Source: Anagrus nilaparvatae (taxonomy: Eukaryota > Arthropoda > Insecta > Hymenoptera > Mymaridae). Taken from it: DNA of 64,000 nt. Positions 22,431 to 35,349 of this stretch are shown here, in pieces. The stretch lies in assembly GCA_022575985.1 (NCBI GenBank), contig JAKSXM010000156.1:1-64000 (forward strand), read 5' to 3'. The position numbers were made by a program, and so were the translations under genes. The notes below the pieces were generated by a model that was given only the letters and a program-made list of their open reading frames with translations, searched no databases and was not told the origin of the DNA. The stretch's first letter is position 1, and each line of letters begins with the position of its first letter.

Positions 22431-23034
22431 TAAAACTATGTTTTAAATCACGGGTCAAAATATGGGGTTCGACTTTTGCATACAACTGCAGGAAAAATTC
22501 AAAAACAATATTTATGGTACAAGAAGGCTCATTTATATAAATTAAGGGATGAAGAATATTTTTTCAACTAATATACTTTGCCCTGAAAGCTTGCACCGAA
22601 TCGGTTTCCCAAATAGCAGACTTATTTCTTGTTAAAAACATAAAAATTTTTTTAAATTTTGGCATTTGAAATAAAATTACTGAACGTGCTGAACGTGTTG
22701 TTAACAATTTAAATTAAGTTTTATAAATTGCATTGTCTTTAAAATAGATGTTATTAAACTTATAACCGAATAACCAATTATTGTGTATATTTTATTTCAT
22801 GATGCATAAAATGCGTTGTTATTATTTTATTTAAATTATCCATGAAAAAATAATAATACAGGATAATTAAAAATATACGCACCATAAAATTACTACAATT
22901 TTCACTTAATTTTCTAATTATTAAATAAATGGTAGTTAATAATCTTGACAAACCAATATTTTAAATTAAATGACAGTTTATTAAAAAAATCTTTTTATAG
23001 GGTATAGATCACTAATATTTTGTTCGGTAATTTT

Positions 23035-23190
23035 TTTAGAAGGCAAATATTTTCCGGCCGGCAAATAAATTTTTTCTTGCTGACAAAGAAAAATCGTATA
23101 CGATCTTTGGCCATAAAAAAGAATGCCCTAAGTTGGCCCGAAGTCTCAGTGTATCATCCTCGGCTTCGCCTTAGAAGATGATTTACTATT
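23035..23190 (+). mobile_element. Hairpin element, CTCGGCTTYGCC family, copy 1
   Basis: Words CCGGCCGGCAAATAAATTTT, GACAAAGAAAAATCG, GGCCATAAAAAAGAATGCCC and CATCCTCGGCTTCGCC occur in the same order as in the copy at 37132-37320. CATCCTC...GAAGATG forms a small hairpin around GGCTTCGCC. A degraded non-autonomous DNA transposon is likely. Confidence 0.6.
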
Positions 23191-23379
23191 ATTAATAGCA
23201 TTGTTAAAATATCTGCTTATTGGAATTTGGTATTAACCTATTAATGCCTAATCGACAATTTTTGGAGAAATGAGTATTTTGAAATTTATTCAATATTAAA
23301 AAGTATCGTTCATAGGGATTGTAGGTAAAAGCTGAATTTAGAAATGGATAGAGTAACACCATGACTATCTAGGGGATAC

Positions 23380-23780
23380 TGGAATTTTTGGGTTGCCAAA
23401 TTACAATATATAGTTATGGGATTTTAAAGGCCTCTTCTAGGCCAAGAAAGGCAGTTCTTAATGTTACGGAAATAATATAAAATAGGGTTTTCAGGTAATT
23501 TCGAGTCATCTCGCAATTCAACGAAAATACTTCTTACTGGTCTCATTTTTTCCCCGTATATCAAAATTTTTATCACCAATTCTTTTATTGCTTTAGTCAA
23601 TAAACCAAATATTTATTTTTGACCCAAAATGACTAATTTTCAAATTGATGCTAAAATTGTAATTTTTAATAAAAATTAATTTTATAGTTCTCAAAAATTT
23701 TGTATAAGTTCCAAGTTTCTAAAAATTTTTTGCTCGTTCATTTTGCTTTAGACGTTTCTGAAATATGACTCCAGAAACAT
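23380..23780 (-). repeat. R1 interspersed repeat, inverted copy
   Basis: Read on the minus strand it gives CTAGAAGAGGCC-type, GACTAAAGCAATAAAAGAAT and CCAAGTTTCTAAAAATTTTT-type words in R1 order. On the plus strand it begins near the GGGATACTGGAATTTTTGGG side and ends at TTTCTAAAAATTTTTTGCTC. Confidence 0.55.
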
Positions 23781-24028
23781 ATTGATAAAATATATTTCTT
23801 TTTTTAAACCTTTAATTGAAACTCTGTCTATACATTGTCAAATCTGCTAAATTAAATTTTGCAATTTCATAATTTTCTTTAGCTCCCATTGCTAAAACAG
23901 TTCTTATGGTTTGTATCGGATAACTTTCGCAAAAGTTTTTCCATAAACGACGCCTTTACGCCATAAGAACCCTTAGGATTATTTTTACTGTCGTATTGTC
24001 CACGGTAATGTCCAAGTTTGATTTTCTT

Positions 24029-24325
24029 TAAGAGTTTGGATTTTCTTATTCATTGCAAAAACAATCACTTAAGCACTCAGTAGATTTAAAATATTATACA
24101 TTACCAAAACAATATGTAAAACATGATTTATTACAAAATCACATTTTAAATTCTAACTTTATCGACGCGACGCAGAGAAGGAAATTAAAAAAAATAAAAG
24201 GCGTGATAAGTATTAGGATAAGTTGCTTAAAAATAAAAGCTTATTATCGTTTTAAAAAACTCAGGGCATACCAAAATTTTGTTGGCACTATTGAAATTAT
24301 TAAGAGATTAAAAAAATTTCGATAA
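24029..24325 (+). CDS. Doubtful 98-codon open frame, Lys-rich
   Basis: The frame is open from just after TAA near 24028 to TAA at 24323, without an ATG near its start. It includes FIDATQRRKLKKIKGVISI and ends RLKKFR. The segment around the codons for FIDATQRR is G+C-richer (ATCGACGCGACGCAGAGAAG), the rest is A+T-driven Lys/Ile/Asn. Frames of this length occur by chance several times in A+T-rich DNA of this size. It could be a remnant of a basic DNA-binding protein such as a transposase tail, but I recognise none. Confidence 0.15.
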
Positions 24326-24329
24326 TTCT

Positions 24330-26394
24330 ATAAACTAATGGATTTTTGGAAAATTCCGCAAAAATTATGATTTGGGAATGTGATTCACTAATTCCACCCG
24401 AAATTGCATTGGTTTCTGCTTAACGTATTGATAAATAGTTTAATTCTTCGATATTTTTTGCCACTGTTTTCTTTAAATTCCTTTCGTGCGACGGTTAAAT
24501 TTAAAGAGCTTTTCATCGCATTATTTATTGCAATCAATTACATCTAACCAAAAGAAAAATGTGAAGCTATGATACAAATTCATACAATTTCTACGAATTT
24601 TAAATTACACTTTACTTTCAATAAATAAAACTAAAAAGAAGCAAAATAATCAGTTAATTCAAAAAAGAAAAATTAGATATAATAAATATTAATAATATTT
24701 AAATAAACTGACTAATTTATGTATATTAAATTTAAAGATGCTAAATTTATATAATAAAAATCCATTTATTATTACATACACGCAAATACATAAAATTTAC
24801 ACTCAATGTGTGTTTATAAATAAATATACGATTATTACATAATTTTTCATCATTTAAAAAAAAAAAATTTTTTTAATAAATATTATTATTATTATTTAAT
24901 ACACCCACAAAATGTAATATATTTTACAACAACGTAATCACGATCTCTAATAATATCAATTATAAAAAATTATTATTTAATGGTTTTGTGTGTTAAAAAA
25001 AAGTATTATAGTCTGAATTTTTTAAAATTAAATAAAAACCTTTTTTTTATTATTTTTTATGTTTGACAAGCTGTAAATTTGAAAATTTTTGTCCTCATTA
25101 TAAATTATAACCAAAAAATTTTTTTAAATCTGTTTGCCAGCTGACATACAAATTTATTATAATTCATATATATTTTTTAGAATATATAAATATCGATTAA
25201 AAAAAAAAGATAAAAAAAAATTATTTTACCGAATCGTGCATTGAATCTTATAAAAATGTAATTATGGTGGTAAAAAATATAAGATTATAATGGATGTAAC
25301 TTTAAATTCATCGTTGCATCGACTAAAAAAAAAAAAATTTTTGATGCCCAATGGAATATATTTATGCATATTAAAAAAAAAAGAGTGTTCGATTATTATT
25401 AATTTGAAGGTTCGCACTGTATTCGTTTTTGTTTATATGGATAAAGGAATATATGAGTTTTTTTCGAAGGCGGTAACCGCGAGTAATTTAAACAGCCAAT
25501 AGGAATAACGTATGAAATCATATACAAAAGATCGCTTATATTATATGCGGTAAAAGTTTTTTTTTTTTTATTTCTTTTTAACATGTTATATTACAACGAG
25601 ACAGGGGCCTCTCTTTGGTACGGCCTTGTATTTATATTTTTTAGAGGTGGGGCTCTCTCCCTTTCTTATTCGATTTATATTACTTTTTTTTTTTCATCTT
25701 TCTTATGTTACTTTTTTTTTTTTTTATTTATTTCGTCCTGTGTGTTACTTTTATTTTTTTAATATTTTTCGTTTTTATTTTATTTGCATTCTCTTTCTTT
25801 TATTGCAAAAAAGTAACGAACGAAAAAAAAGAAAGAATTTCTTTCTGCTTATATATCTAGCAAAGTAATCATTTTTTTCTTGTTTTTTTTTTGCAATGTA
25901 AAATTTTTTTTTATCTTTCCATTTTTTTTTTTACTATTTGCTTATATACGTTTATGATGCTAATATGTATCCTTTCTTTCTTTATTATTATCTTTTTTAT
26001 TTTACATGTATGCTTTGGTCTGATATTAAAAATTAAAAAAAAAAATTTAATGGATAGATTAAAAAAATAAATTTTTTGAACCTGTTTTTGTGGATAAAGA
26101 GCCTTAAACATAAATTTGCAATAATTATGATCCAGTAACTTGGCTATTATCGGATTGTACAATCTGGGGACAAGTGAATAATTTTTCTTCTTTGGGTATA
26201 TTTTAAGGATTTTGGGTCACTCGAACTCAAATGATAACAAATTAAAAATTTTTGAATTCTTAGACTTCTCAATCTAGATTCATTAGGTCTTTCAAAGTTT
26301 ATTTACTTTAAAATATATTCCTTTTTTTGTACGAGGAACAAAAAGGATAATTAGAAACAAGTTGGTATCAGAAAATTGTCAAACGACACATTAT
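24330..26394. other. A+T-rich non-coding stretch with pyrimidine blocks
   Basis: Frames at 25290, 25399, 25626 and 25911 are low-complexity products of A or T runs and are not called as genes. The part from 25590 to 25680 is locally more mixed (ACGAGACAGGGGCCTCTC). T-rich tracts fill 25680-25940. Confidence 0.55.
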
Positions 26395-26416
26395 TATTTA
26401 TTTATTTATTTATTTA
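26395..26416. repeat. (TTTA)n microsatellite
   Basis: About five perfect TTTA units in a row. Confidence 0.9.
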
Positions 26417-26419
26417 ACC

Positions 26420-28590
26420 ATCATACAAATAAACTTAGTTATTAAGCACATTTATATTATTTACAATATAATTCTAAAAGTACAGTAAATTAGAATAATA
26501 TATTTGAAAATAAATTAATTAAGATTATTTATTTAAATTAAAAACTATATAAATTAAAAATTATCACAATATAAAATTATTAATTGCCTATTGTAAATGC
26601 ACTAATATTCAGTAAGAAGTCTAATTATATTTTTAAACAATTGATAATTAGCCCAAACCGCGCAAGTGATAATAAAAAAGAATTTTTAAAAATCACAAAT
26701 ATATATCATAATATATAGTACCTAACTGTTTGAGAGTGAAATCCAAAATTTTATAAGAAAATATTTTTGTTTTATTTTATCTGAAAATCTGCAAATAGCT
26801 TAAGACATCTTTGACACTAAATAATTGTTTAATAGAATAAAAATATTTTATGCAATTACTGAAAAACCGAAAAATCAGTTTTTTTTCACTGACAGGTTAG
26901 AATATAACTCAAATTTGGTATCGTTTTAGTTTTCAGCAACCAGAATTTCTATGAATAAATTCAAAAATTTACTCAAAAATAAGAACTTTTTCAAAACTTT
27001 TTCATATCTTTAATTTTAATATCTGGAGTCATACAATAGTTTTTATAAATATTATTTCTGCGTTAATTGTAATAAATAGAAGTATACATTTGTACTTCAA
27101 AAATGATGAATGAATATAAGTCAAAATTCCAAGAATAATTATAAGCAAAATTCAAGCAATAATTGAAGTTAAACTTTGAAGTTAGCAAACTGAAATAATT
27201 TCAAAATATAAGAAGAAACTCTCGAAGAAACTTTAAAAAACAAATCTTTCAAGACTTAGAAAAAGTAATATATAAAAGTGTTAAATTTAATTCTACGTAA
27301 CTACGTGACTTGTCAGGATATTCGAAAATTTGAAAAAATAGTATTTTAAAAAATGTCATTTTTTGATCTAAAGCTTTAAAATTTGCATATTCCACGAATT
27401 TTTATTTTGGGGTTACTAAATAGGTTATTAATAAAAAAATTTAAGCCTAAGTAGAAGAAAATCGAACCTGCATGTTTTTTTTTAAAGATATAGTTATGAA
27501 AAACGAAGTTTCTCAGCCATGCGCAGTTTAAATCAAACTTTAAACCCCAGAATCGAATTTTGTGGGAAATTTCCTATAAGCATCGAAGAAAAAAATTTTT
27601 TAACCGCAAAATAAGTATTTGACAGCGAAAATAAGAATACTATTAGTCAATTTACCAAATTAGGTAGGCCAAAAACACAAAAATTTCTGCCAAAAATCAA
27701 GGTTTCAATTTAGAAAGCTAAAATTGGCGGAGAGTATTTATTTTTAGTTGTAATTTCGGAAAAAAATATTTTGGCGACCTTTCAGTTTAACTTGATTCCA
27801 CTTGGGGTAGAATCCCTCATATAATTTACATAAATATTAGGTAAATTATAGCTTGAATCAACAAAGATAATCAAGAAAAATTAGTTTTCTTGTAAACTTT
27901 TATATACATATTCACATCTTAAAGAAATTATATTATCAACAAAATCTGCATTTAATAAATTATTAAATTTACACACATTTTAAATAAAATTACATTATTT
28001 TAACATGTTTTCTGTTTTACTAAAACAATTTAGACATAAATACCATATTATAAACAGATAATGATTGAAATTTTCATGTAAATATAATAATTATTATATA
28101 AATAATATAAGCTATTAGAAATGTTTGTGGATTTTTATACATGTTGTGAGGGATTTAGAGATAAGCTGCAAAAAATTGCAGGACTAGATTTTTTACACTG
28201 TAATTTTAGTATTGGTGTCGATACCTAAAGAATTTTATTAACATTTGAAAGCTTTAGGTATTAATTTAAAAATTTGTTGGTCATTAATTTTCAAAGTTTC
28301 AAACTGAAAATCAATGTTGTTTTATCATAAAAAGTAAATGTGTTAAATACTATGCCCTTCACAGGAAATTTATTGTTCCAAGTGCAGATAGATAAATTAT
28401 TTTAAGTCCTTGAAACGAAAATATGGGAAGCCTACAAGTTAGATCTGTAAGGTGCCGACCAAGTTGAGCAGCATATTTTATATTTATTTCAAAACATATT
28501 GAAAAAACACTGTTTATATATCCAGATTGACCTCATAGGGCTTAGACCAACCTTAATATTATAAGATAGAATTAAGATAAGGTCATTTTC
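26420..28590. other. A+T-rich non-coding stretch
   Basis: No gene is supported. The 26850-27820 part is slightly more mixed and may be ancient repeat sequence, but no second copy is seen in the window. Confidence 0.5.
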
Positions 28591-28599
28591 CATTTAAAG

Positions 28600-28990
28600 T
28601 TGCTAATTTGCAACGATAAATAAAAAATTTTTTTGTCCTATAAGACTCATTTTATTCAAAAATTGTAATTTTAGTAGTAATTTAAAAATTGTGTTATTCT
28701 GGAGCAAAAATTAGCTCTTTGTTTACTGACTATATAGAGATGAAAGAAGTGGTGATTAAAAATTTCCCGTTTACGGGGTTCAAAAGTAGACTCTTAGATG
28801 AAGAAAATGGGTCCAACCTGATTGTTTTGATTCTTTTACAAGGTGGCAGTATTATTGGGAAGATAGCCTGAGAATTCCTATCTTATAACATAGAGCCCTG
28901 GAGACCCGAGAGGTCCATTGGAATAAGCTGAGGGTATTAACCATTATTCATAAACATAGGTTGTAACATACTCAAATGTCGTGGTCTCCC
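28600..28990 (+). repeat. R1 interspersed repeat, copy with 60-codon frame
   Basis: R1 words include TCCTATAAGACTCATTTTATT, TTTAAAAATTGTG, ACTGACTATATAGAGATG, TCTTATAACATAGAGCCC and GAGAGGTCCATTGG. The open frame at 28689-28871 lies wholly inside the repeat. Its counterpart in the inverted copy at 45.8 kb is also open (74 codons), with a shared IKN core, which may reflect descent from a coding element. Confidence 0.65.
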
Positions 28991-28999
28991 CTTGTTGAT

Positions 29000-30060
29000 A
29001 GTCTTAAAAGCTCTGAACTTTACAATTTATTATTATTTTATGATCAAATAATTATTATTTTAACAAAAAAAAATGATCTTGGCAATTTACGAGGTATTTG
29101 ATACATATTGTTTAAATAATTGAGAATTGAAATCCAAAACTCGCATAGATACTGTAGTAATCTCTATAAATATTTTCCTTTGTTAAATCAATTCAGCTCA
29201 TAATAGTACCTATAAAAAAATGAGAAATTATTTCAAACAAATTTATGTCCATTCTAATATACATAATTTTTTACTGTATATCTTTCTGATTTTTTTGCAA
29301 TATTTCTTATGTTATTTAAAATAATATAAACAAAAGTAACAAAAAATGTTAGCAAAAAATATGTTTTTTTATATATATAGAAACCTCTATACTATAAGAA
29401 GAATTTATTTTTAAAAAAACGCTTACCTTTCTCTTTAAGTCATTTTTTTTTTCTTAAATATTTTATAACCCAATCAAATACGAAAAAAAAAATTTTTTTC
29501 TCATAAATTTTATTAATAATTTTTCGTTGTTTTTCTACATTTACTAGCATAAATTTCTTAATATACATAGAAAAATAAAAAAAAAAAAATTTCAATAAAC
29601 ATATTTTGCTTTGCAAGAATAAAATATGATTTATAAACAATAAAATATTTTTAAAAAGTAAAAAAAAAAGAGGAGAAAAATATTTATAAGAAAATATTTA
29701 TAAATTCTCTATTTAAAAGATCGAAGCCGCAAGGCTTTTAATATTATACCAAAGAGTAAAAATACAAATGTATAAATTTTTCTTTATCTCTTTCTCTCTT
29801 TAAGTTATTTAATGATTTACTTGGAATCAGTCATATTATGACGTTCTCATGCAGGTTAATTTATAAATACATGACTGTATAGTGTTCCACTGTGCAAATA
29901 ATTACATACGTAAGAAAAAAAAAACATACTTTTATTTTATATATATTTTTCATTTATTAAGATACTTGAAAAATATTTTTTTTTTTTAATAAAGAATTTA
30001 TGTTTTAAAAAAAAAAATTTTTATTTTTGATTATCATTTTAAAAAATTTTCTTTTTTTTT
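29000..30060. other. A+T-rich non-coding stretch
   Basis: No gene is supported. The minus frame at 29440-29640 is Lys/Phe-rich low-complexity sequence caused by A and T tracts. Confidence 0.5.
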
Positions 30061-30070
30061 CGGTTTTCAG

Positions 30071-30138
30071 ATGATTTTCATGAAGGTGTAATCAAGATGA
30101 TTATTCGATTGAAGGAAACGAAAAATACTACCATATGA
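30071..30138 (+). CDS. Candidate 3'-terminal exon, unknown protein
   Basis: A very long pyrimidine tract ending TTTCGGTTTTCAG stops at 30070, the best acceptor-like site in the window. Downstream, the only long frame starts after two bases and reads DFHEGVIKMIIRLKETKNTT, then Ile and TGA (30136-30138). AATAAA overlaps the stop codon region (near 30138) and AATAAAATAC lies about 35 bases further, so a polyadenylation signal is available. The two other frames stop at once or after six codons. Twenty-one codons are too few to name a family. Upstream exons would be far away, because nothing similar is seen for several kilobases on this strand. Confidence 0.35.
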
Positions 30139-30488
30139 ATAAATATATAAATATGTGTTATATTTTTTAAAATAAAATACAGAACTTGAGTTTTATTTTT
30201 TACACTTGCTTTTCTTTAAAAATATTACCCTTCCATATTCTTCCATATCCTTCCATACATATCAGGAGAACTCAGAATTTAGAACTTAATATTTTGATAA
30301 ATACGTAAATAAATTTTCAATTTTTTACTGAAATAATTTTACAATTTTTATAATAATTTTTATTTTACAATCATAGTTTTACAAATTTTAGTAAATTTAA
30401 AAAAAAATCAAGTATTTATTGTGACTTTGCGAAAATGGTTGTAAATTCGCAATTTTCGTTTCCAAAGTGGCGAAAAATAATCGCAAAT

Positions 30489-30749
30489 TTACAAGAAATA
30501 GAAAAAAAAAATAGCTCTAAAATGCTTTTTTGCGTATTTACAAAAAAAATTATAACATTTTAGATTTTTTTGTAATTTTACTAAAATTGGTAAGATTACG
30601 GGATCCAAATATGTGTTTGTAATCAGTAACGAGAAGCATATATCAGAGAAAATTACATTATTAGATGCAAGATCAACCCATTTTGCTGCAATTTGACTGA
30701 AGTAGAATCCGTCTAGACTCTTAAAGGTATTATACCTTATAAAGAACAC
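30489..30749 (-). CDS. Doubtful 86-codon open frame or gene fragment
   Basis: ATG-initiated frame on the minus strand. Its central part, SLDGFYFSQIAAKWVDLASN followed by NVIFSDICFSLLITNTYLD, comes from DNA that is less A+T-biased than the ends, and has mixed residues. The C-terminal third is Phe/Lys-rich and looks like random A+T-rich translation. It abuts an R1 repeat on the upstream side. Splice-like CTTCAG occurs just before the codons for QIAAKW. No family is recognised. It could be a coding fragment or chance. Confidence 0.2.
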   Translation of the reverse strand: MFFIRYNTFKSLDGFYFSQIAAKWVDLASNNVIFSDICFSLLITNTYLDPVILPILVKLQKNLKCYNFFCKYAKKHFRAIFFFYFL

Positions 30750-30789
30750 GTTTTTAACATAGCTGACACATCTATAGGAGCTTTGTTCT

Positions 30790-31110
30790 CATGATAAATT
30801 TTATTCAGCATAAATTTTTAAAAATTTGAAGCTTTTATAAAATTTTTGAGATTTACAAAACCCATTTTCGTTAAAAATTTCAATTTTGGACAAAATGGCC
30901 ATTTGGTTAATTGGCTATAACAATGAGAGAATCAATGATGTAGAACTGCGGCTTGCGGGGCTTGAAAGGTTACTGTAATACCAAAAAATTTTTATCAATA
31001 ACATGTGTTTTATAGTTAATTAATTTGTGAGGTTTCAGCAAAACTACCCAAAAACTATTTGAAAGCATTGTACCCTGTGTTCTTATGCCTAGAAGACCAT
31101 GGTTTCCCAA
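30790..31110 (+). repeat. R1 interspersed repeat, copy 5
   Basis: AAAACCCATTTTCGTTAAAA, GGTTAATTGGCTATAACAAT, GAGAGAATCAATGATG, GCGGCTTGCGGGGCTTGAAA and CTTATGCCTAGAAGACCATG are in R1 order and close to the 13.1 kb copy. No complete frame. Confidence 0.7.
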
Positions 31111-31149
31111 AGGTACCTCTTTTTGTTAATAAAAGTAAAGTAAAGAGTG

Positions 31150-31940
31150 ATTGAAAACTTCACCCTTTTTTCGCTACCTCGTTAATTTTTTGCAGAAGGG
31201 AATTTCTTCAAAATCTTTGTTATTATATGCCTTTTCCAGGGTTCAACAAAAAAAAATTTTCCCCTACCCCTATTATTCCTCCATTTTTTTATTTACTAAA
31301 GAACATTGTTAAAAAAGGCCATTTTTCATTCTGCAAAATTATGAAAAGATTGAAGAATAAAATATAATAAATTTTTTTTCTTTTTTTTATCAATTTTTAA
31401 TCCCAATAGAGGAGACAGTATGAGATATAAGATTTTAAAAAAAAATAATGAAAATAAACTTACGTCGTGTTTTTCCAATTTTTTCTTACCCTTGGGGTAG
31501 TTTTCAACCCCAATAATTAGCTGTAATATTCCTTTTTTGATACAAATTCAAGTAGTATAAATGTTTAGTTAATTACTCAAAAATATAGAATTTATTTGAT
31601 CATTAATTCCAAAATATTGCGAAAAAACCCATAAGAAGGGTAGATCCTGTTGTATTTTTCTATTTTCTAACTACTTAGAACTGCAAATTTGGATTTAGGG
31701 ACAAACAAAATCTACAGAGACTTTTTCTAATTCTGGTTGTTGAATTTGGACACCCTCACATCACATTATGACTTGAGTATAATATTTATTTATTAATCAA
31801 GTGGATTGATATAGTTATCAGAGTTGAAGGAAAATTCTTTTTTGATGAATTAAGTAATAACAAAGATTTCACCAAAAAAAATTTTGACTGAGATCTGTTC
31901 AGCAAGCAAATATCTATGATGCAAAATAAGGGGTAGATTT
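31150..31940. repeat. Repeat with inverted sub-blocks next to R1
   Basis: AATCTTTGTTATTA near 31215 has its reverse complement TAATAACAAAGATTT at about 31856. The right block, with GAGATCTGTTCAG and GCAAAATAAGGGGTAG, is also found inverted at 45590-45680 beside another R1 copy. So the block is either the distal part of R1 or a separate element that often neighbours it. Confidence 0.45.
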
Positions 31941-31944
31941 TTGG

Positions 31945-33020
31945 TGTTTTTTTAGGGCAATTTTAGTGTTCTAATTATTCTTAACATATTTGTACGTCTT
32001 ATTTTCATATTAATATTGAACTTAATCCAATCAAATTTTTCAAAATCCCAAAATTAAAAAGTTGCTGTAACTTTTTTCTAACATGATCAGCTTCGCACTA
32101 CCCGTCTTTAACGGTATCTAGTATTGTATACAACGTAAATTATATTATGTAAAATTTTTTATATCAGGCTGTAATTTATAAAATATAGTTGGTTTTTCAC
32201 TCTGTAGAAACACAAATGGTACACACAAGCCTAAATTTTTATAGTCTTTACTATTACCTTGAAATGGCTTGAAGTGATTTTAGGTCATCTAAAAAATCAC
32301 ATAGGTACAATGAAAGATGAAATTTTTAAATAAAATTCAATTTTAGTATAACTTGAGCATCTACAGACGTATTGAATTTATTTAATAGAATCCTGTAAAA
32401 TTCATATTTGTAATTATAGGCAGATATGATTGGAACTAGTTGTAATCAGATTCAATGATCAATAATTTTCTCTGAATCATGAGCATGCACTCACAATTAC
32501 ATTATAATACTTATATACTACATGTACGTGAACGTATTTAATGATAAAAAAAAATTCTTTTCTTTGTAGAAATATGTAAGTGCAAAAAAAATATCGTAAA
32601 ATTTTTATTATGAATTCAATATACATGTATATAGCAGTTGATGTAGCATTAAAAAACTGCATGTTTTGTTTTTACCTTAAAATATTTAATAATTGATTTA
32701 GAATACCAATAATTACAGGTTTTATTCATCTATTTACATGCCTGCTTTAAAACTTTAGGCTTTTTCTTTTTTTATTTATAAAACTTTCTAAAAAGGTATA
32801 GTTTAAATACTGACAAAAAGAACTGGTTTATTGCAACTTGATGCTGAGTAAAATGTAAAAATGATAAGATTTGACAATATGTATTTGAATTAGAAAAATA
32901 TTTTTAAAAACGCATCTAACTATATTTTTCTAAATCTGTTGCTTAATTATTCTTGAACATTGCTTCGTGTATTAAACTTAAAATCCGTAATTATAATAAT
33001 TTATAAATACTCCAGTCAAA
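31945..33020. other. A+T-rich non-coding stretch
   Basis: No gene or repeat copy is supported. The frame at 32477-32662 is chance. Confidence 0.5.
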
Positions 33021-33029
33021 TCACGTTTT

Positions 33030-33440
33030 TCGGGGTGTTCTTAGCAACTAAGATGAGAAAACGTCTACTAAGCGATTATTGGGTCTTTGATTACAAAAAT
33101 CGAGGTTTCGTACGTGCGAAATTTGACTAACACCCTTAATTTAGTTTTTGTAATATTTACAAATTGTAATGAAATTTCGCTCATTAAATAATTTTTTGGG
33201 GTTGTTAATAACGATTTTTATGGTCCTGTAAACAAGTTAACACTCTTAAATTGGAAAAACACCCCTAATCAAGGGTGCGTATTTAAATCATTTATGCTAT
33301 ATTCAAATCATGACAGAATTTAGGCTCCAGTATGTTTCTTCGGGTTCCTGATCTATAAATTTGGGGTCTAATAAGATAAAATTTTTTTAATCACTCTTAA
33401 ATTAGTAAAAAACACCCTGTTTCAGGGGTAAATTTCATTA
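33030..33440. repeat. Loose direct repeats with AACACCCTTAA-type words
   Basis: CTAACACCCTTAATTTAG near 33128, TTAACACTCTTAAATTGG near 33238 and ATCACTCTTAAATTAGT near 33390 are each followed by similar A+T-rich sequence. AAAACACCCCTAATCAAGGG and AAAACACCCTGTTTCAGGGG occur beside the last two. A decayed tandem repeat of roughly 110-150 bp is the likely reading. Confidence 0.4.
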
Positions 33441-33449
33441 TTTTGCAAA

Positions 33450-34668
33450 TTTTTTTTAAAATCTTTTTTTAAAGAGACATTGACTAATACAATTTTGGAA
33501 GAAATATGAAAAATATCAACGACGTGACATTTAATAATTTAAGGCAGATTTTGTATTGGAACTAGCGTTGCTATAGCTTTCAGGTATAACAGACTAACAA
33601 ACTCTAGATTCGGTTTTGGGAGGCCAATAAAAAAAAATCCACCCAATTTTGTCTAGGCAGGGAGTATATACCCACGATCAATGCATTCAGCGGCTAAACT
33701 AATAACCTAAAATTAAAAAATAAAACTTTTCACATATCATAAAAGCGACAAAATTAAAGACGGATCTTTCTAAGAACAAAAATCAACTCGACTTTTTTTT
33801 GTAAGAGAATTATATTTTATAATATCTTGTCTTATTATGTATTTTTTATCCATTTTATAATAATATAAGAAGGCGTACTCGGAAACGGAAGACTTAATGA
33901 TTACTAAACTCGGCGCCTTTATATTAAATACTTATAACGGTGTGAGAGTAACAATAAGAAAGGGTAGAAAATATATATAGATTGATTCTAACAAAATTAT
34001 ATAAAAAAGTGAAGAACAGTTAATTTATATTTTCTATGTATTATTGTAGAGGATAGATTCTTTGTTCATACAAATAAATAAAATAACACCCTTTTATTAT
34101 TTTGTTATTTAAATATTTATAAGTGATTAAAATCATAAATTTTTTATCTGTACGTATCTCATCATTTTGTAATGATTATATCATGAGAATTCATTTATAT
34201 AATAAACAATATATATTTTTACATTGAAATAAATAATAATTTTTTATGATAACAATAAAAATTTTATATAATTAACATATTTAAGAAAATAATAATTAAA
34301 AAAAAATATTCTGATTTAATTTTTATTATGACAACATTGTTAACATTTTTTATTGTTGTATGATTAAAGTCAATATAATTATTCGATATAGTGTTGGAAA
34401 ATAAATTATATCTTTTTAATCCTTTAACGGTTTTTATTGTTTCTAACATTAATAATATATAAGTTTTATTCTTTAATAAATTAGGTATTTAAAATTATAA
34501 AAATTTATGATGTATGAGTTAAATTCGTACCTTACACCAAGTCAGAAAAACCAAAAAACTAAATTTTTTTAAAAGTCTAAATATCTCCAAAGTGGTTAAG
34601 AGAGAAATGGTCTGTAGGTTCACTTTTTCATAAAATAACATACCATCTAAATCTATATAAGACATTAG
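33450..34668. other. A+T-rich non-coding stretch
   Basis: No gene is supported. The frame at 34264-34449 is A+T-driven. Confidence 0.5.
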
Positions 34669-34842
34669 TTTTAACATGGAACATGTTAATAGGAAGGGGG
34701 TACCCCGGAAACCTAAAAATCAAGGAGGGGTCAATTTAAAGGGGAGGGGGGCAAATTGGACTTGAAATAATTTTGATTTTGGGACTTACAATAATCCGGG
34801 TTTAGGGACTTATTATTAGTTCACAAACCGGTTGTAAGTTTT
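34669..34842 (+). mobile_element. CATG-family element, compact copy with both ends
   Basis: TTTTAACATGGAACATGTTA at the left and ACAAACCGGTTGTAAGTTTT at the right frame a short body. The body has CCCCGGAAACCTAAAAATCA, a G-rich block and three GGACTT words (GGACTTGAAATAATTTT, GGGACTTACAATAATCC, GGGACTTATTATTAG). This shortest two-ended copy defines the family's minimal extent, about 174 bp. Confidence 0.8.
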
Positions 34843-34939
34843 CTATTTCTAATTTATATTCTGCAGCAAATTTTTATGTCCAGATACGATTTCAGCTAAA
34901 AAAAATATTATAATACAATGCCCATTTTTTAGACTTAAA

Positions 34940-35215
34940 AAAGCTTTTATACGGTTCTAAATGAAAAAAAAATTTTTTTGGTAGTTACTACCATAATTAT
35001 TGTATGTTTTTTGTGGTGAAGACTTTTGGTGATTATTTGAAAGTTTACCTCCTATACAGACCTTAATGGGCCCAATTGGGCTTTTTCTAAAACTCAATAC
35101 GAACAAAACGATTACTTTAATATTTACTAACATTTTTATTGTAAGTTTTCTGTGGTTAAAGACTGTTAGTGATTATTTGAAATTTTGGGTCCTACGGACC
35201 TTAAGAAGTTATGAT
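34940..35215 (+). repeat. Direct duplication of about 75 bp
   Basis: TTTTTTGTGGTGAAGACTTT then TGGTGATTATTTGAAAGTTT near 35008 recurs as TTTTCTGTGGTTAAAGACTG and TTAGTGATTATTTGAAATTT about 140 bases later, each followed by CTAYRSRGACCTTAA. An inverted relative lies at 37740-37835 (TTTACAATCATAACTCTTTA). Confidence 0.55.
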
Positions 35216-35349
35216 TGTAAATAAAAATTATGACAGAACTGAATAAAATGGGAAAATTATTAAAGCTAAACATTTTTAAAGTTGAATTGAACTTGGTTAT
35301 ACCTTTATTACCACATTAATTGTTTTTTTATTGCAAATTAAAAATAGGC

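Noticed and set aside
25290..26162. Four open frames rich in Phe, Tyr, Lys and Ile
   Set aside because: They translate long T or A tracts; residue composition is that of random A+T-rich DNA.
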